Shown: one piece after another, positions 43,126 through 51,853 of the stretch
How the letters are laid out: each line of letters opens with the position of its first letter
Numbering within the stretch: position 1 is the stretch's first letter
From: Salinicola peritrichatus
Lineage (GTDB): Bacteria > Pseudomonadota > Gammaproteobacteria > Pseudomonadales > Halomonadaceae
NCBI RefSeq assembly: GCF_003206715.1
Contig: NZ_PZJU01000027.1
Coordinates: 19,437 to 72,394 of the forward strand
Length of the DNA: 52,958 bases
Direction of reading: 5' to 3'
Made by a program: the position numbers and the translations under genes
Notes under the pieces: model-generated
Seen by the model: only the letters and a program-made list of their open reading frames with translations
What the model was told of the DNA's origin: nothing
The model's database searches: none

Positions 43126-44052
43126 CTAGTTGCCGAGATGATCGCCCCGACCACGATTGGCGCGGATGGCCCTGGCCACGGGTGAAGGCATGCGCCGTGA
43201 CAGCGTGCGGTCGGCCCACTCGGCAACATCGACCAACCGCTCCAGATCGATGCCGGTATCGAACCCTTGGCTCTCGAGCAGGCGTACCAGGGATTCGGTC
43301 GCCACGTTACCCGTGGCACCCGGTGCGTAGGGACAGCCACCCAAAGCCGAGACCGAACCATCGAAGACCCGCACGCCGGCCTCCAGCGCGGCCTGCACAT
43401 TGGCGACGGCCATTCCCCAGGTATCGTGGAAATGCCCCGCCAAGACACCGACCGGCAGTTGCCGTGCACAAGCCTCGATCAATTCACGAGTGCGGCGTGG
43501 TGTGCCAATGCCAGTCGTGTCCCCGAGACTGACCTCGTAGCAGCCCATGTCGAATAGCTGCCGGGCAAGCGTCGACACTTTCCGCGGATCGACATCGCCG
43601 GCGTAGGGACAGCCCAGCACACAGGAGATGTAACCCCGGACGCGGATGCCGGCCTGCGCAGCCAACGGCATGATGGGCGCAAACCGAGCCAGGCTCTCGG
43701 CGATGGAACAGTTGATATTGTGATGGGCAAAGGCTTCGGAAGCCGCCGTGAATACCGCGACCTCGTCGACCCCCGCGGCCCGTGCAGATTCGAACCCTCT
43801 CGAGTTGGGTACCAGTACGGAGTAGGTAATATTCGATCGCCGATTCAACTGGCCGAGCACCTCCTGGGTCTGCTGCATCTGGGGCACCCAGCGCGGGGAG
43901 ACGAAGGCACCGGCTTCCAGGTGGCGCAAGCCCGTATCGGCCAAGCGTTCGAGCAGTTCGACCCGCATGGCGACAGGCAGCACCTCCGGCTCGTTCTGCA
44001 GGCCATCGCGGGCGGCAACCTCAACGAGTCGCACCGGCTCCCTGGGCGTCAT
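43126..44052 (-). CDS. mvaB: Hydroxymethylglutaryl-CoA lyase
   Basis: Cleaves HMG-CoA to acetoacetate and acetyl-CoA. In 308 residues it has the TIM-barrel start [20 protein letters not shown] with the metal-binding Asp, [34 protein letters not shown], the His pair region [14 protein letters not shown], and the active-site Cys motif [19 protein letters not shown]. It overlaps the mvaA stop by four bases, so both enzymes of mevalonate breakdown are co-translated. Leucine or geraniol pathway genes (carboxylases) are absent nearby, which supports a mevalonate role. Confidence 0.95.
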   Translation of the reverse strand: MTPREPVRLVEVAARDGLQNEPEVLPVAMRVELLERLADTGLRHLEAGAFVSPRWVPQMQQTQEVLGQLNRRSNITYSVLVPNSRGFESARAAGVDEVAVFTAASEAFAHHNINCSIAESLARFAPIMPLAAQAGIRVRGYISCVLGCPYAGDVDPRKVSTLARQLFDMGCYEVSLGDTTGIGTPRRTRELIEACARQLPVGVLAGHFHDTWGMAVANVQAALEAGVRVFDGSVSALGGCPYAPGATGNVATESLVRLLESQGFDTGIDLERLVDVAEWADRTLSRRMPSPVARAIRANRGRGDHLGN

Positions 44053-45338
44053 GAGGTCGTTCCGCGCTGCTGCCGCAGCAGTTCCGAAGCGCGATCTGCG
44101 CTGACGCGCCCCTCCTCGACCATTCGCCGCACGATGAGGTCGAGCTCACCCCCTGTGGCGCCGGCTGTCAGCGCGATATTGCGTGCATGCAGCGCCATGT
44201 GCCCTTTTTGGATGCCTTCCGTCGACAACGCTCGGAGGGCGGCCAGGTTCTGAGCCAGGCCCACCGCCGCCGCGATTTCCCCCAGCTCGCTGGCGGTTTC
44301 GACCCCCATGAGCTTCAGCGACAGCTGCGCGAGCGGATGTGTACGGGTCGCGCCGCCGACCAATCCCACCGGCATGGGTATTTCGAGCGTCCCCACCAGA
44401 TCACCTTGGGTATTCTTCTCCCAGGTCGATAGCGATCCGTAATGGCCATGGCGGCTGGCAAAGGCATGCGCCCCGGCTTCGACGGCACGCCAGTCGTTAC
44501 CGGTAGCGATGATCAGGGGATCGATGCCGTTCATGATGCCCTTGTTGTGGGTCGCCGCCCGGTAGGGATCGATCGCCGCGAGCCGGTATGCCTCGACGAT
44601 TCCCTCGATCACGGCTTCGCCGTCGAATCTCGAGGTGGTCAGTTGGCCAGCGGAGAGCCTGACCTGAGCTCTCGCCAACCGGAGATCGGCCAGGTTGGAG
44701 AGGATACGCAGGCAGACGCGCCCGCCGCTGAGGCTTTCGACAAGTGGGGCGACGGCTTCCGCCATGGTATTGACCGCATTGGCTCCCATGGCGTCCCGAA
44801 CATCCACGATCAGATGCGCCACCACCATTGGCCCACTGGCCGTATGAGGGAACACATGAACCTCGACGTCCCTGCACCCCCCGCCCAGTCGATTGAGCAG
44901 GCCGTCGCAGGCGTTGGCTTTGTCGATGATCCCCTGTTTGTTGGCGAGAATACTCATTCGAGCGTGATGCGGGTCGGGAATGTCCAGCACCTGGATTTGT
45001 GCTCGCATCAACGGCTCGCTACAGGACGTGGTGAAGCCGCCGCTATCTCTGGCCAGCCTGGCCATATAGGAGGCCGCAGCGACGACCGAGGGCTCTTCCA
45101 CAGCGAGGGGGATCAATACTTCTCGACCGTTGACGATGAAATTGGTGGCGACTCCCACCGGCAACTCGAAAGTCCCGATGACATTCTCGATCATGCCATT
45201 GGCTGTCTCGAGCCCCAGGGCGCCGGGGCTCATCAACTTTGCCGCCTCGTCGTCTGACAACGCCTTTATTTCCACGAGCTTTTGGAGGCGATCACGAGGT
45301 GAAAGATTGCGAAAGTCAGCGATACGCGAGCAGGTCAT
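44049..45338 (-). CDS. mvaA: HMG-CoA reductase, class II (degradative)
   Basis: Oxidises mevalonate with CoA to HMG-CoA using NAD(P)+. At 429 residues it matches the Pseudomonas mevalonii enzyme. Catalytic residues are visible: Glu in [15 protein letters not shown], Lys in [13 protein letters not shown], Asp in [17 protein letters not shown], and the mobile C-terminal His in [16 protein letters not shown]. The substrate loop [21 protein letters not shown] is intact. It is the first gene of the operon mvaA-mvaB-small membrane protein-permease and is divergent from the MocR-type regulator gene at 45514. Confidence 0.96.
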   Translation of the reverse strand: MTCSRIADFRNLSPRDRLQKLVEIKALSDDEAAKLMSPGALGLETANGMIENVIGTFELPVGVATNFIVNGREVLIPLAVEEPSVVAAASYMARLARDSGGFTTSCSEPLMRAQIQVLDIPDPHHARMSILANKQGIIDKANACDGLLNRLGGGCRDVEVHVFPHTASGPMVVAHLIVDVRDAMGANAVNTMAEAVAPLVESLSGGRVCLRILSNLADLRLARAQVRLSAGQLTTSRFDGEAVIEGIVEAYRLAAIDPYRAATHNKGIMNGIDPLIIATGNDWRAVEAGAHAFASRHGHYGSLSTWEKNTQGDLVGTLEIPMPVGLVGGATRTHPLAQLSLKLMGVETASELGEIAAAVGLAQNLAALRALSTEGIQKGHMALHARNIALTAGATGGELDLIVRRMVEEGRVSADRASELLRQQRGTTS

Positions 45339-45394
45339 GGCAACAACTCTGTGGTGAACGAATAGCGCCAGACTAACGGAACATCACCGACCCA

Positions 45395-45425
45395 CATACT
45401 GTACCTATGTCTTGGTAACAGTATG
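45395..45425. promoter_or_regulatory. Palindromic operator candidate between mvaA and its regulator
   Basis: CATACTGT at 45395-45402 and ACAGTATG at 45418-45425 are perfect inverted arms 15 bases apart. The symmetry continues inward as GTACC and GGTAAC with one extra base. A further GGGTACA follows at 45428-45434. It lies about 60-90 bases upstream of both mvaA and the regulator start, the place expected for a MocR/GntR-type dimer to control both. Confidence 0.6.
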
Positions 45426-45513
45426 ATGGGTACACTCCTGCGGATGGAATGAGCACGGCTGGATAAGGAGCGGTGTCGAGGATATTCCTGCTACTTTCGA
45501 CGAGGATAACGCT

Positions 45514-46920
45514 TTGTCAGTGCGTCAAAAACAGACTCTCACCGAGCGCGCCATTGAGATCGTTCGCCGTCAGATCGCCAGCGGATCGTTGCACAAAGGC
45601 GACCGCCTACCCTCGATTCGGGAATTCATGGCGCTACACCGAATGGCGAAAAACACGGTGCTCAACGCTTATGGCCGGCTGGTGAAGGAGGGGCTGATCG
45701 AAAGCCGTCACGGTGCTGGCTTCTTCGTTACCGGCCTTGCCACCCAACGTATCGATGACAGTGACACACCCCGCGAACTCGACCGGGCCATGGACAATAT
45801 CTGGCTAATGCGGGAACAGCTGGTGAGAAATCCCGGTCCTTCTCGACTGGGAGAAGGATTTCCGCCCGCGCACTGGCTCAAGGAAATCGCGCTGGAGCGT
45901 CATTACCGGAAAGCCATCAGTGGAGGATCGCTTTCCGCCATTCGCTATGGTTATCACGGCGGTTATCCCCCACTCCGAGAACAGTTGGCACAGAAGCTGG
46001 CGGATCACGAAATCGATGCCTCTCCAGACAATATCTTGACCACTTCCGGTGTCAATTCGGCACTGGACCTGATCATCCGCTTTTCGTTGGCCCCCGGTGA
46101 TAGCGTCATGATCGATGACCCGGGCTACTACTTGCTTTTCGGAAAGCTCCGATTGGGCAATGTCAGGATGCTTCCGGTTCCACGCCTGGCCGATGGTCCA
46201 GACTTGGACGCGGTTTCTCGGTGGGCGACACAGGAAAAGCCGAAGCTGTTCTTCACCCAGTCGGTCTCTCACAATCCAACGGGGTCCACGACATCTGCAT
46301 CGAAGTCCAGGACCTTGGTGGCACTGGCAAGAAAACACAACTTCACCATCGTGGAGAACGACGCCCTGGCAGAATTCGGTCCGCCGGAGAGCCGCAGAGT
46401 AGCGTCGTTGGGCGGGTTCAGCCACTGCATCTACGTAGGCAGCTTTTCGAAATCGATATCCGCGGGTTTACGCTCGGGATTCATTGCCTGCGATCGCGCG
46501 CTGGCCGAAGGCTTGGCAGACCTGAATATGCTCATCAATGCCAGCACTTCGGAAATCTCCGAGCGAACGCTGGCATTGATTCTGGAGGAGGGGAGTTTTC
46601 GCAGACACGCCCTGCACCTGGTCGAGCATGCCACCCGAGCGGTCAAGCATGGTCTCGCCAAGTTCGATGAAATGGGTGCCGAAGTGTTTTGCAGACCAGA
46701 AACCAGCCTCTATCTCTGGGCTCGTTTTCCCGGCATCGACGACGCCGATGCCCTTGCCCGTTACATGCTGGAGCAAAATTTCGTTCTGGCTCCCGGTTCA
46801 ATCTTCTCTGTCGCTCTCCGGGAGCCAGTCGCCTGGTCACGCTTCAATGTCGCTTATGTGGACAACCCCGATTTCCGAAGAATGATCGACAGTTATCGTG
46901 ACCAGGGCGGTGAAGCATGA
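45514..46920 (+). CDS. MocR/GntR-type transcriptional regulator with aminotransferase domain
   Basis: 468 residues. An N-terminal GntR winged helix (about 8-75: TLTERAIEIVRRQIASGSLHKGDRLPSIREF, HRMAKNTVLNAYGRLVKEGLIE) is joined to a fold-type I aminotransferase-like domain with GYGYHGG-like YGYHGGYPPLREQLA, SVSHNPTGS, and the PLP Lys in SFSKSISAGLRSGF (about 313). Starts at TTG behind CGAGGATAA. Divergent from mvaA, it is the likely regulator of mevalonate use. The ligand is not obvious, since mevalonate has no amino group to react with PLP. Confidence 0.88.
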   Translation: MSVRQKQTLTERAIEIVRRQIASGSLHKGDRLPSIREFMALHRMAKNTVLNAYGRLVKEGLIESRHGAGFFVTGLATQRIDDSDTPRELDRAMDNIWLMREQLVRNPGPSRLGEGFPPAHWLKEIALERHYRKAISGGSLSAIRYGYHGGYPPLREQLAQKLADHEIDASPDNILTTSGVNSALDLIIRFSLAPGDSVMIDDPGYYLLFGKLRLGNVRMLPVPRLADGPDLDAVSRWATQEKPKLFFTQSVSHNPTGSTTSASKSRTLVALARKHNFTIVENDALAEFGPPESRRVASLGGFSHCIYVGSFSKSISAGLRSGFIACDRALAEGLADLNMLINASTSEISERTLALILEEGSFRRHALHLVEHATRAVKHGLAKFDEMGAEVFCRPETSLYLWARFPGIDDADALARYMLEQNFVLAPGSIFSVALREPVAWSRFNVAYVDNPDFRRMIDSYRDQGGEA

Positions 46921-46995
46921 CCTGCTTGGTTTGAACTGGACATGACCAGGATCGAACTCGTCGTTTCCACGTTCACGGAGCCCGATCTTCAAGGC

Positions 46996-47559
46996 TCAAG
47001 CGCTGGGCGACGCCGCCGCTCCCGAATCTCGTCCCAGCCCTTTCGACAGCGAGGGCTGCACGACTTCGATCCAGTAGCCGTCGGGGTCCTTGACGAAGAT
47101 CACGTTCTTCATCTTGCCCTGATCCGAACGCTTCTTGAATTCGACATCGTTGGCATCGAACCACTGCTCCGCCGCCGCGAGATCCGGCACCGAGAAGCAG
47201 ATATGCCCGAAGCCCTGCGGCTCGGCGTTGCCGTCGTGATACGAAAGCTCGGGATTTTCTTCGCTGCCCCAGTTATGGGTCAGTTCCAGCACGCCCTTCT
47301 GGGAGAAGATATAGGCGGTGCGCTCGCCGTCATCCTCGGGAATCGCGTCGGCGTCATCGACACGCGCCAGGAAATAGAGCGTGAATTGCATCTCGGGGAA
47401 GTCGAGCTTGCGCAGCAGACGCATGCCGAACACCCGCGTGTAGAAGGAAAGCGAAACTTCGGGGTCCTTGGCGCGCAACATGGTGTGGTTGAACACGAAG
47501 CCTCGCGTTTCCGTCGGGGCGGCTTGCACGCCGGGAACCTGGTCTTCGGCAATGGACAT
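46996..47559 (-). CDS. gloA: Lactoylglutathione lyase (glyoxalase I)
   Basis: Isomerises the methylglyoxal-glutathione adduct to S-lactoylglutathione. The 187 residues have two VOC modules and all four metal ligands: His in FVFNHTMLRAKD, Glu in GVLELTHNWG, His in GFGHICFSVPD, Glu in DPDGYWIEVVQP. The length and the insert EENPELSYHDGN are of the longer, zinc-type glyoxalase I seen in Pseudomonas GloA3. The ATG at 47559 has AGGAGG five bases upstream. It converges on the MocR gene. Confidence 0.94.
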   Translation of the reverse strand: MSIAEDQVPGVQAAPTETRGFVFNHTMLRAKDPEVSLSFYTRVFGMRLLRKLDFPEMQFTLYFLARVDDADAIPEDDGERTAYIFSQKGVLELTHNWGSEENPELSYHDGNAEPQGFGHICFSVPDLAAAEQWFDANDVEFKKRSDQGKMKNVIFVKDPDGYWIEVVQPSLSKGLGRDSGAAASPSA

Positions 47560-47786
47560 GGGATCCTCCTGTGGGTCCGGATGACGATATCGACAGACAG
47601 CCGAAACGCCGATGGGCGACACCAGACAGTGGGGGCAACCTCTGCCGCTCTCAAGCGTCGCGGTTCCCGCCCTCGGTTCGAAGAGAATCACGACGACCGC
47701 ATACCGAAACGCCTGAACCGGACGACTTTGCAGCACCGGGCACCTGCTCTACACTCGGTTGAAACCGGCAGACAGGGCCCGCGGGC

Positions 47787-48356
47787 ATGGCGACAGGCAC
47801 CACCACCCACCATTTCTCTCGATTCACCGCGGCGCGGCAGACTCCCTCGACCCGATCAAATCGCCAGGCAACGCTCTCCCACCCGGGCCTGCTGTTCATC
47901 GGCCTGTTCCTGCTGCTGCTCGCCGGTTGCAGTACCCAGAAGACCATCGCCACCCGTGACGACGGGCCTGCCATCGATGGCAACAACCTCTCCATCGATC
48001 GCATTCTGGTGATGTCGGCGGCCAAGGAGGCGCTCGGCACGCCTTATCGCTGGGGCGGCACCACACCCAGTGGCTACGACTGCTCGGGCCTGGTCCAGAT
48101 GGCCTACGGCAAGATCGGCATTTCGCTGCCACGCACCTCCAACGAACAGTTCCACGCCCTCGACGAGATCGATGTCGCCCGGCCCGGCGACCTGCTGTTC
48201 TTCGGCTCCGGCAATCGCGCGACCCATGTCGGCATCTACATGGGCGATCGCCAGATGATCCACGCTCCCGGTAGCGGCCGCACGGTCAGCGTTTCGTCGC
48301 TGGATATTCGCTACTGGCGCCAGCACTACCTGGGGGCGGCCGCGCCAGCGAATTGA
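47787..48356 (+). CDS. NlpC/P60 family lipoprotein endopeptidase
   Basis: A 189-residue peptidoglycan endopeptidase of the Spr/MepS type. A lipobox LLLLAGCS places the lipidated Cys at residue 48, after an unusually long 33-residue polar lead, so the true start might be further inside if a non-ATG codon is used. The papain-like triad is visible: Cys in SGYDCSGLVQMAYG, His in ATHVGIYMGDR, and third residue His in MIHAPGSGRTV. Such enzymes cut the D-Glu-diaminopimelate or cross-link bond to let the cell wall grow. Stands alone. Confidence 0.92.
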   Translation: MATGTTTHHFSRFTAARQTPSTRSNRQATLSHPGLLFIGLFLLLLAGCSTQKTIATRDDGPAIDGNNLSIDRILVMSAAKEALGTPYRWGGTTPSGYDCSGLVQMAYGKIGISLPRTSNEQFHALDEIDVARPGDLLFFGSGNRATHVGIYMGDRQMIHAPGSGRTVSVSSLDIRYWRQHYLGAAAPAN

Positions 48357-48563
48357 CCCGAACGCGACGGCGAAGGGAAAAACGGCCTCGCCCTTGAGAT
48401 ATCGGGCCTTGGCTACCACGTTATAGGTAGGTCACTCACACATCACGAGCGTTGGCATGTCGTTAGTGCTATCGATTGTTTCACGACACTGCTCTCGCCC
48501 GTCATGATAAGCACTCGACTCGAGGCTTCGCACAGAAGCCGTCAACGGCAACAGGAGAAAGTC

Positions 48564-49199
48564 ATGGCTTTGCAACTTGGCGATACCGCTCCCGATTTCA
48601 CCCAGGAAAGCACCGACGGCCCGATCAATTTCCACGAATGGGCCGGCGACAGTTGGGTCATTCTGTTTTCTCACCCGGCCGATTTCACGCCGGTCTGCAC
48701 CACCGAGCTGGGGGAAGTCTCGCGCCTCAAGCCGGAATTCGAGCGTCGCAACACCAAGGCGATCGGCCTTTCCGTCGACCCGCTCGACGATCACACCCGC
48801 TGGGTCGGCGACATCGAGGAAACCCAGGGCTGCGGGCTCAACTTCCCGCTGCTGGCCGACGCCGACCGCTCGGTGAGCGAGGCCTACGGCATGATTCACC
48901 CCAACGCCAGCGGTACCAATACCGTGCGTTCGGTATTCATCATCGACCCGGCCAAGAAGGTGCGCCTGACCATCACCTATCCGCCCAGCACCGGGCGTAA
49001 CTTCGCCGAGATCCTGCGCGTGCTGGACAGCCTGCAACTGACCGACAGCCACAAGGTTGCCACGCCGGTGAACTGGCAGGATGGCGACGACGTCATCATC
49101 GTACCGTCGATCGACAACGAGAAGGCCAAGGAACTCTTCCCGAATGGTTGGGATGAGAAGAAACCCTACCTTCGCGTGACCAAGCAACCCAACAAATAA
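48564..49199 (+). CDS. 1-Cys peroxiredoxin (Prx6 type)
   Basis: Reduces hydrogen peroxide and organic peroxides. 211 residues with the peroxidatic Cys in SHPADFTPVCTTELGEVSRLKPEF, the active-site Arg region, RSVFIIDPAKKVRLTITYPPSTGRNFAEILRVLDSLQ, and the long C-terminal domain of the Prx6 subfamily (TPVNWQDGDDVIIVPSI). The resolving Cys of 2-Cys enzymes is lacking. An AGGAGAAAGTC ribosome binding site precedes the ATG at 48564. The gene is followed by a stem-loop and a structured non-coding stretch. Confidence 0.95.
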   Translation: MALQLGDTAPDFTQESTDGPINFHEWAGDSWVILFSHPADFTPVCTTELGEVSRLKPEFERRNTKAIGLSVDPLDDHTRWVGDIEETQGCGLNFPLLADADRSVSEAYGMIHPNASGTNTVRSVFIIDPAKKVRLTITYPPSTGRNFAEILRVLDSLQLTDSHKVATPVNWQDGDDVIIVPSIDNEKAKELFPNGWDEKKPYLRVTKQPNK

Positions 49200-49205
49200 C
49201 GGTTA

Positions 49206-49227
49206 CGGCATCGCTGCGGCGATGCCG
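49206..49227 (+). terminator. Hairpin after the peroxiredoxin gene
   Basis: CGGCATCGC and GCGATGCCG form a 9-bp stem around a TGCG loop, seven bases after the stop. The T tract is weak. Probable transcript end or stabiliser. Confidence 0.6.
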
Positions 49228-49288
49228 GTTGACAACTGGATACTACCAAGGGCCTGTTCACCCTATGCGCCGCGAGCCACGTTGCTGG

Positions 49289-49373
49289 GTCAAATACGTT
49301 CAGGCAAGGCGCGGGACGCCGATAAGGGTGGTTCCCTTATCCAGTCCCGCAACGAAACCTGGGCGTATTTGAC
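49289..49373. repeat. Large imperfect palindrome I (convergent intergenic region)
   Basis: Arms GTCAAATACG at 49289-49298 and CGTATTTGAC at 49364-49373 are perfect. Inside them, GCGGGA at 49311-49316 pairs with TCCCGC at 49345-49350, and ATAAGGG at 49322-49328 pairs with CCCTTAT at 49334-49340. The whole 85 bases can fold into one long branched or bulged hairpin on either strand. No coding frame was recognised. Confidence 0.7.
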
Positions 49374-49392
49374 GCGCAACCCGAAGGGACGG

Positions 49393-49481
49393 GCCGGTTT
49401 TTCCGCGAGGCGTTGTTGCGAGCCAAGGGCTTGGAACCACCAAAACCCGAGGCTCGCGCCTAGCCCCACGCAAAAACCGGC
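49393..49481. repeat. Large imperfect palindrome II (convergent intergenic region)
   Basis: GCCGGTTTTT at 49393-49402 pairs with AAAAACCGGC at 49472-49481, and inside GCGAGCC at 49418-49424 pairs with GGCTCGC at 49451-49457. It lies 20 bases after palindrome I. It may belong to a repeated intergenic element; no second copy is in the window. Confidence 0.65.
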
Positions 49482-49523
49482 TCCGTCGTGGTCGCGTGAA
49501 TAGGGTGGTCAGGCCTTGGCGAG

Positions 49524-49543
49524 GGGGCATCGCGTGATGCCCC
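49524..49543 (-). terminator. Hairpin downstream of the OpuC-type operon
   Basis: GGGGCATC and GATGCCCC form an 8-bp stem with a 4-base loop, about 30 bases beyond the ATPase gene stop on the minus strand. There is no T tract. Confidence 0.5.
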
Positions 49544-49574
49544 GCTCCGTCGAGATGATTCGCGTCGCGACCTT

Positions 49575-50528
49575 TTATGCTTCCGTGGCTTCGTGTTGAG
49601 CGGAGAGGATGCGCTCACGAGGGAGATAACCGACTCGACCGCCATCGGCACCAACGATATCCAAACCATCGAGCCGCTCCGCCAGTATCAGCGAGAGCGC
49701 CACATGAAGGTTGGCCTCCAGAGAGACCGAGCGAGTCGCGCCAATGTTTCGGGGAGGTTCCATCATCTGGCTGACGTTGATCAGCGCCAGGCGCTTGATC
49801 GCCCTGTCCTGACCCAGAAAACTGTCCACGAAGTCATTGGCAGGGTTCGCAAGGATGGCTTCCGGCGTGTCGTACTGCAATAGGTGACCATCACGCATGA
49901 TGGCGATACGGTCGCCCATCTTGATCGCTTCATCGAGGTCGTGGGTCACGATGACCACCGTTTTACTCACCTTGTGCAAAATCTGTCGGAATTCGTCCTG
50001 GAGACGCACTCGGGTGATCGGGTCGATGGCTCCGAAGGGCTCATCCATCAACATGATGTCAGGATCCGCTGCCAGCGCGCGGGCGAATCCGACGCGCTGA
50101 CGCTGACCGCCCGACAGCTCGTGTGGAAGACGCTTGCGCATGACGTCCGGATCAAGCCCGACCAAGTCTAGGAGCTCATCGACCCGGCGTTCGGTTTTCG
50201 CCCTTTCCCAGCCCAGCAGACGTGGCACCGTGGCGATATTCTTTTCGATCGTCATGTGGGGAAATAACCCCACCTGCTGGATGACGTAACCGATCGTTCT
50301 GCGTAGCGCCTTCGGGTCGACGTGCGCAATGTCGTGATCGTCGACAAGAACCCTGCCGCTGGTGGGCGTCTCCAGCCGATTGATCATGCGCATGGTGGTG
50401 GTCTTGCCACAACCGGAGGGACCAATCATGGTAACCGTGGAGCCGCTTTCGATCTCCAGATCAAGGTTCTCCACGGCGTGCTGATCGCTACCGGGATAGA
50501 CCTTGCTGATATGCTCGAGCTTGATCAT
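49575..50528 (-). CDS. Osmoprotectant-type ABC transporter ATPase (OpuCA/OsmV class)
   Basis: A 317-residue ATPase of the quaternary-amine uptake family. Walker A is GPSGCGKTTTMRMINRL (about 36-43 for the core), signature LSGGQRQRVGFARALA, Walker B IMLMDEPFGAIDPITR. The distinctive LFPHMTIEKNIATVPRLLGW segment follows the Q loop. The C-terminus (about 240-317) keeps only part of a CBS-type regulatory region. It closes the operon of two permeases, 17 bases after the second. Confidence 0.92.
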   Translation of the reverse strand: MIKLEHISKVYPGSDQHAVENLDLEIESGSTVTMIGPSGCGKTTTMRMINRLETPTSGRVLVDDHDIAHVDPKALRRTIGYVIQQVGLFPHMTIEKNIATVPRLLGWERAKTERRVDELLDLVGLDPDVMRKRLPHELSGGQRQRVGFARALAADPDIMLMDEPFGAIDPITRVRLQDEFRQILHKVSKTVVIVTHDLDEAIKMGDRIAIMRDGHLLQYDTPEAILANPANDFVDSFLGQDRAIKRLALINVSQMMEPPRNIGATRSVSLEANLHVALSLILAERLDGLDIVGADGGRVGYLPRERILSAQHEATEA

Positions 50529-50545
50529 CGGATGGTAATCCTTGC

Positions 50546-51181
50546 CTATCGTTTTTGTGTGAATCGACGTTCAAGCCAACCGAAGAGTACCTCGGCGACA
50601 ATCGCCAGCAGCGCGATGGGTAGAGCGCCTACCAGCAAGCGGGGCATGTTCATGAGCGCAATGCCGGCGTTGACGAAGTCGCCGAGTCCGCCGCCACCGA
50701 TGAACGAGGCCAGCGCCGCGCCACCAATCACCTGGATCGCACTGGTTCTCACCCCCGTGATGATCGAGGGCATGGCCAGCGGCAGTTCGATCTGCCACAG
50801 GATCTCTCGCCGCCCCATTCCCATGCCTTTGGCTGCATTGAGTACCGCCGGATCGATTTCACGGATGCCGAGTATGGTGTTGAGCAGCAATGGCGGAACG
50901 GCAAGCACGACGAGGGCAACCAGCGAGGGCAGGAGCCCAATGCCGAGAAACGGCATGGTGGCGGCCAGTATCGCCAGGCTGGGAATCGAGCGCAGCGAAC
51001 CCGCGGTATTGACCGAAACGAACGCCGCTCTCGGTGAGCGTGCGACCATGAATCCCGTTGGGATAGAGATGAGTGCCGCCAGACCCAGCGAGATGGCACA
51101 CATCAGCATATGCCGGTTGAAGGCGACCATGAACGCGGAATGATTGTCCAGAATCCAGGTAATGGCGTCGGTGACTATCAT
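50546..51181 (-). CDS. Osmoprotectant-type ABC transporter permease (OpuCB/OpuCD class)
   Basis: A 211-residue permease with five or six TM helices and the BPD-type EAA region LNAAKGMGMGRREILWQIELPLAMPSIITGVRTSA. Further family segments are SLRSIPSLAILAATMPFLGIG and GGAALASFIGGGGLGDFVNAGI. Its start overlaps the stop of the other permease by four bases. The two permeases are related and would form the heterodimeric pore. Confidence 0.91.
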   Translation of the reverse strand: MIVTDAITWILDNHSAFMVAFNRHMLMCAISLGLAALISIPTGFMVARSPRAAFVSVNTAGSLRSIPSLAILAATMPFLGIGLLPSLVALVVLAVPPLLLNTILGIREIDPAVLNAAKGMGMGRREILWQIELPLAMPSIITGVRTSAIQVIGGAALASFIGGGGLGDFVNAGIALMNMPRLLVGALPIALLAIVAEVLFGWLERRFTQKR

Positions 51182-51810
51182 CTCGCCTCCCTCCCAGAAC
51201 GACGACTTAAGCGGTTTTCGGCAGCGGAGAGCAGATAATCGGTGGATAACGCCAGCAGCGCGGTCAGCACACCACCGGCAATGATCTTCTCGGAAAACCG
51301 CTGGTTAATGCCTTCGAAGATGATCTCGCCGATCCCACCGGCGTTGATGTAGGCCGCGACAGTGGCAATACCGATCAGGGTCACCGTGGCAATGCGAATA
51401 CCACCGACGATGAAAGGGAGTGCCAATGGCAGCTCTACCTCATAGAGGCGTCGCCAGGTCCCGTAACCCATGCCATGAGCAGCCTCGAGCACTTCTCGAG
51501 GGATGGACTGAAAGCCAAGGCCAATGTTGCGTACCAGAATCATCAACGAATACGCCGCCAGCCCGATGATGGCTGGTGCCTTGCCGATACCCAGCACAGG
51601 AATGAACAGCGCGAACAGCGCTAGACTCGGGATGGCGAACAGAATCCCGGTGATGATCACGGTGACGCTGAAAGCACGCGGACGCCGTGCGACCCAGATA
51701 CCCACGGCCAGGGAAATGATGAGGGCAATGGCAATCGAGGAGAAAACCAGATAGAGATGCTCGATCAACGCTTCGAGCAATCGGTCGAGATGATTGGGAA
51801 CCCATTTCAT
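51178..51810 (-). CDS. Osmoprotectant-type ABC transporter permease (OpuCB class)
   Basis: About 210 residues from the ATG at 51810 (MKWVPNHLDRLLEALIEHLYLVFSSIAIALIISLAVGIWVARRP). The EAA loop is LEAAHGMGYGTWRRLYEVELPLALPFIVGGIRIAT, and YINAGGIGEIIFEGINQRF near the end is typical of this class. An upstream part of the open frame (to 51909) lacks a ribosome binding site. It follows the PhnD-like gene after 43 bases. Confidence 0.9.
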   Translation of the reverse strand: MKWVPNHLDRLLEALIEHLYLVFSSIAIALIISLAVGIWVARRPRAFSVTVIITGILFAIPSLALFALFIPVLGIGKAPAIIGLAAYSLMILVRNIGLGFQSIPREVLEAAHGMGYGTWRRLYEVELPLALPFIVGGIRIATVTLIGIATVAAYINAGGIGEIIFEGINQRFSEKIIAGGVLTALLALSTDYLLSAAENRLSRRSGREAR

Positions 51811-51853
51811 CGCATAAGCTCTTGTTGTTCGGGGGAATGGTCCGGTTGACGTC

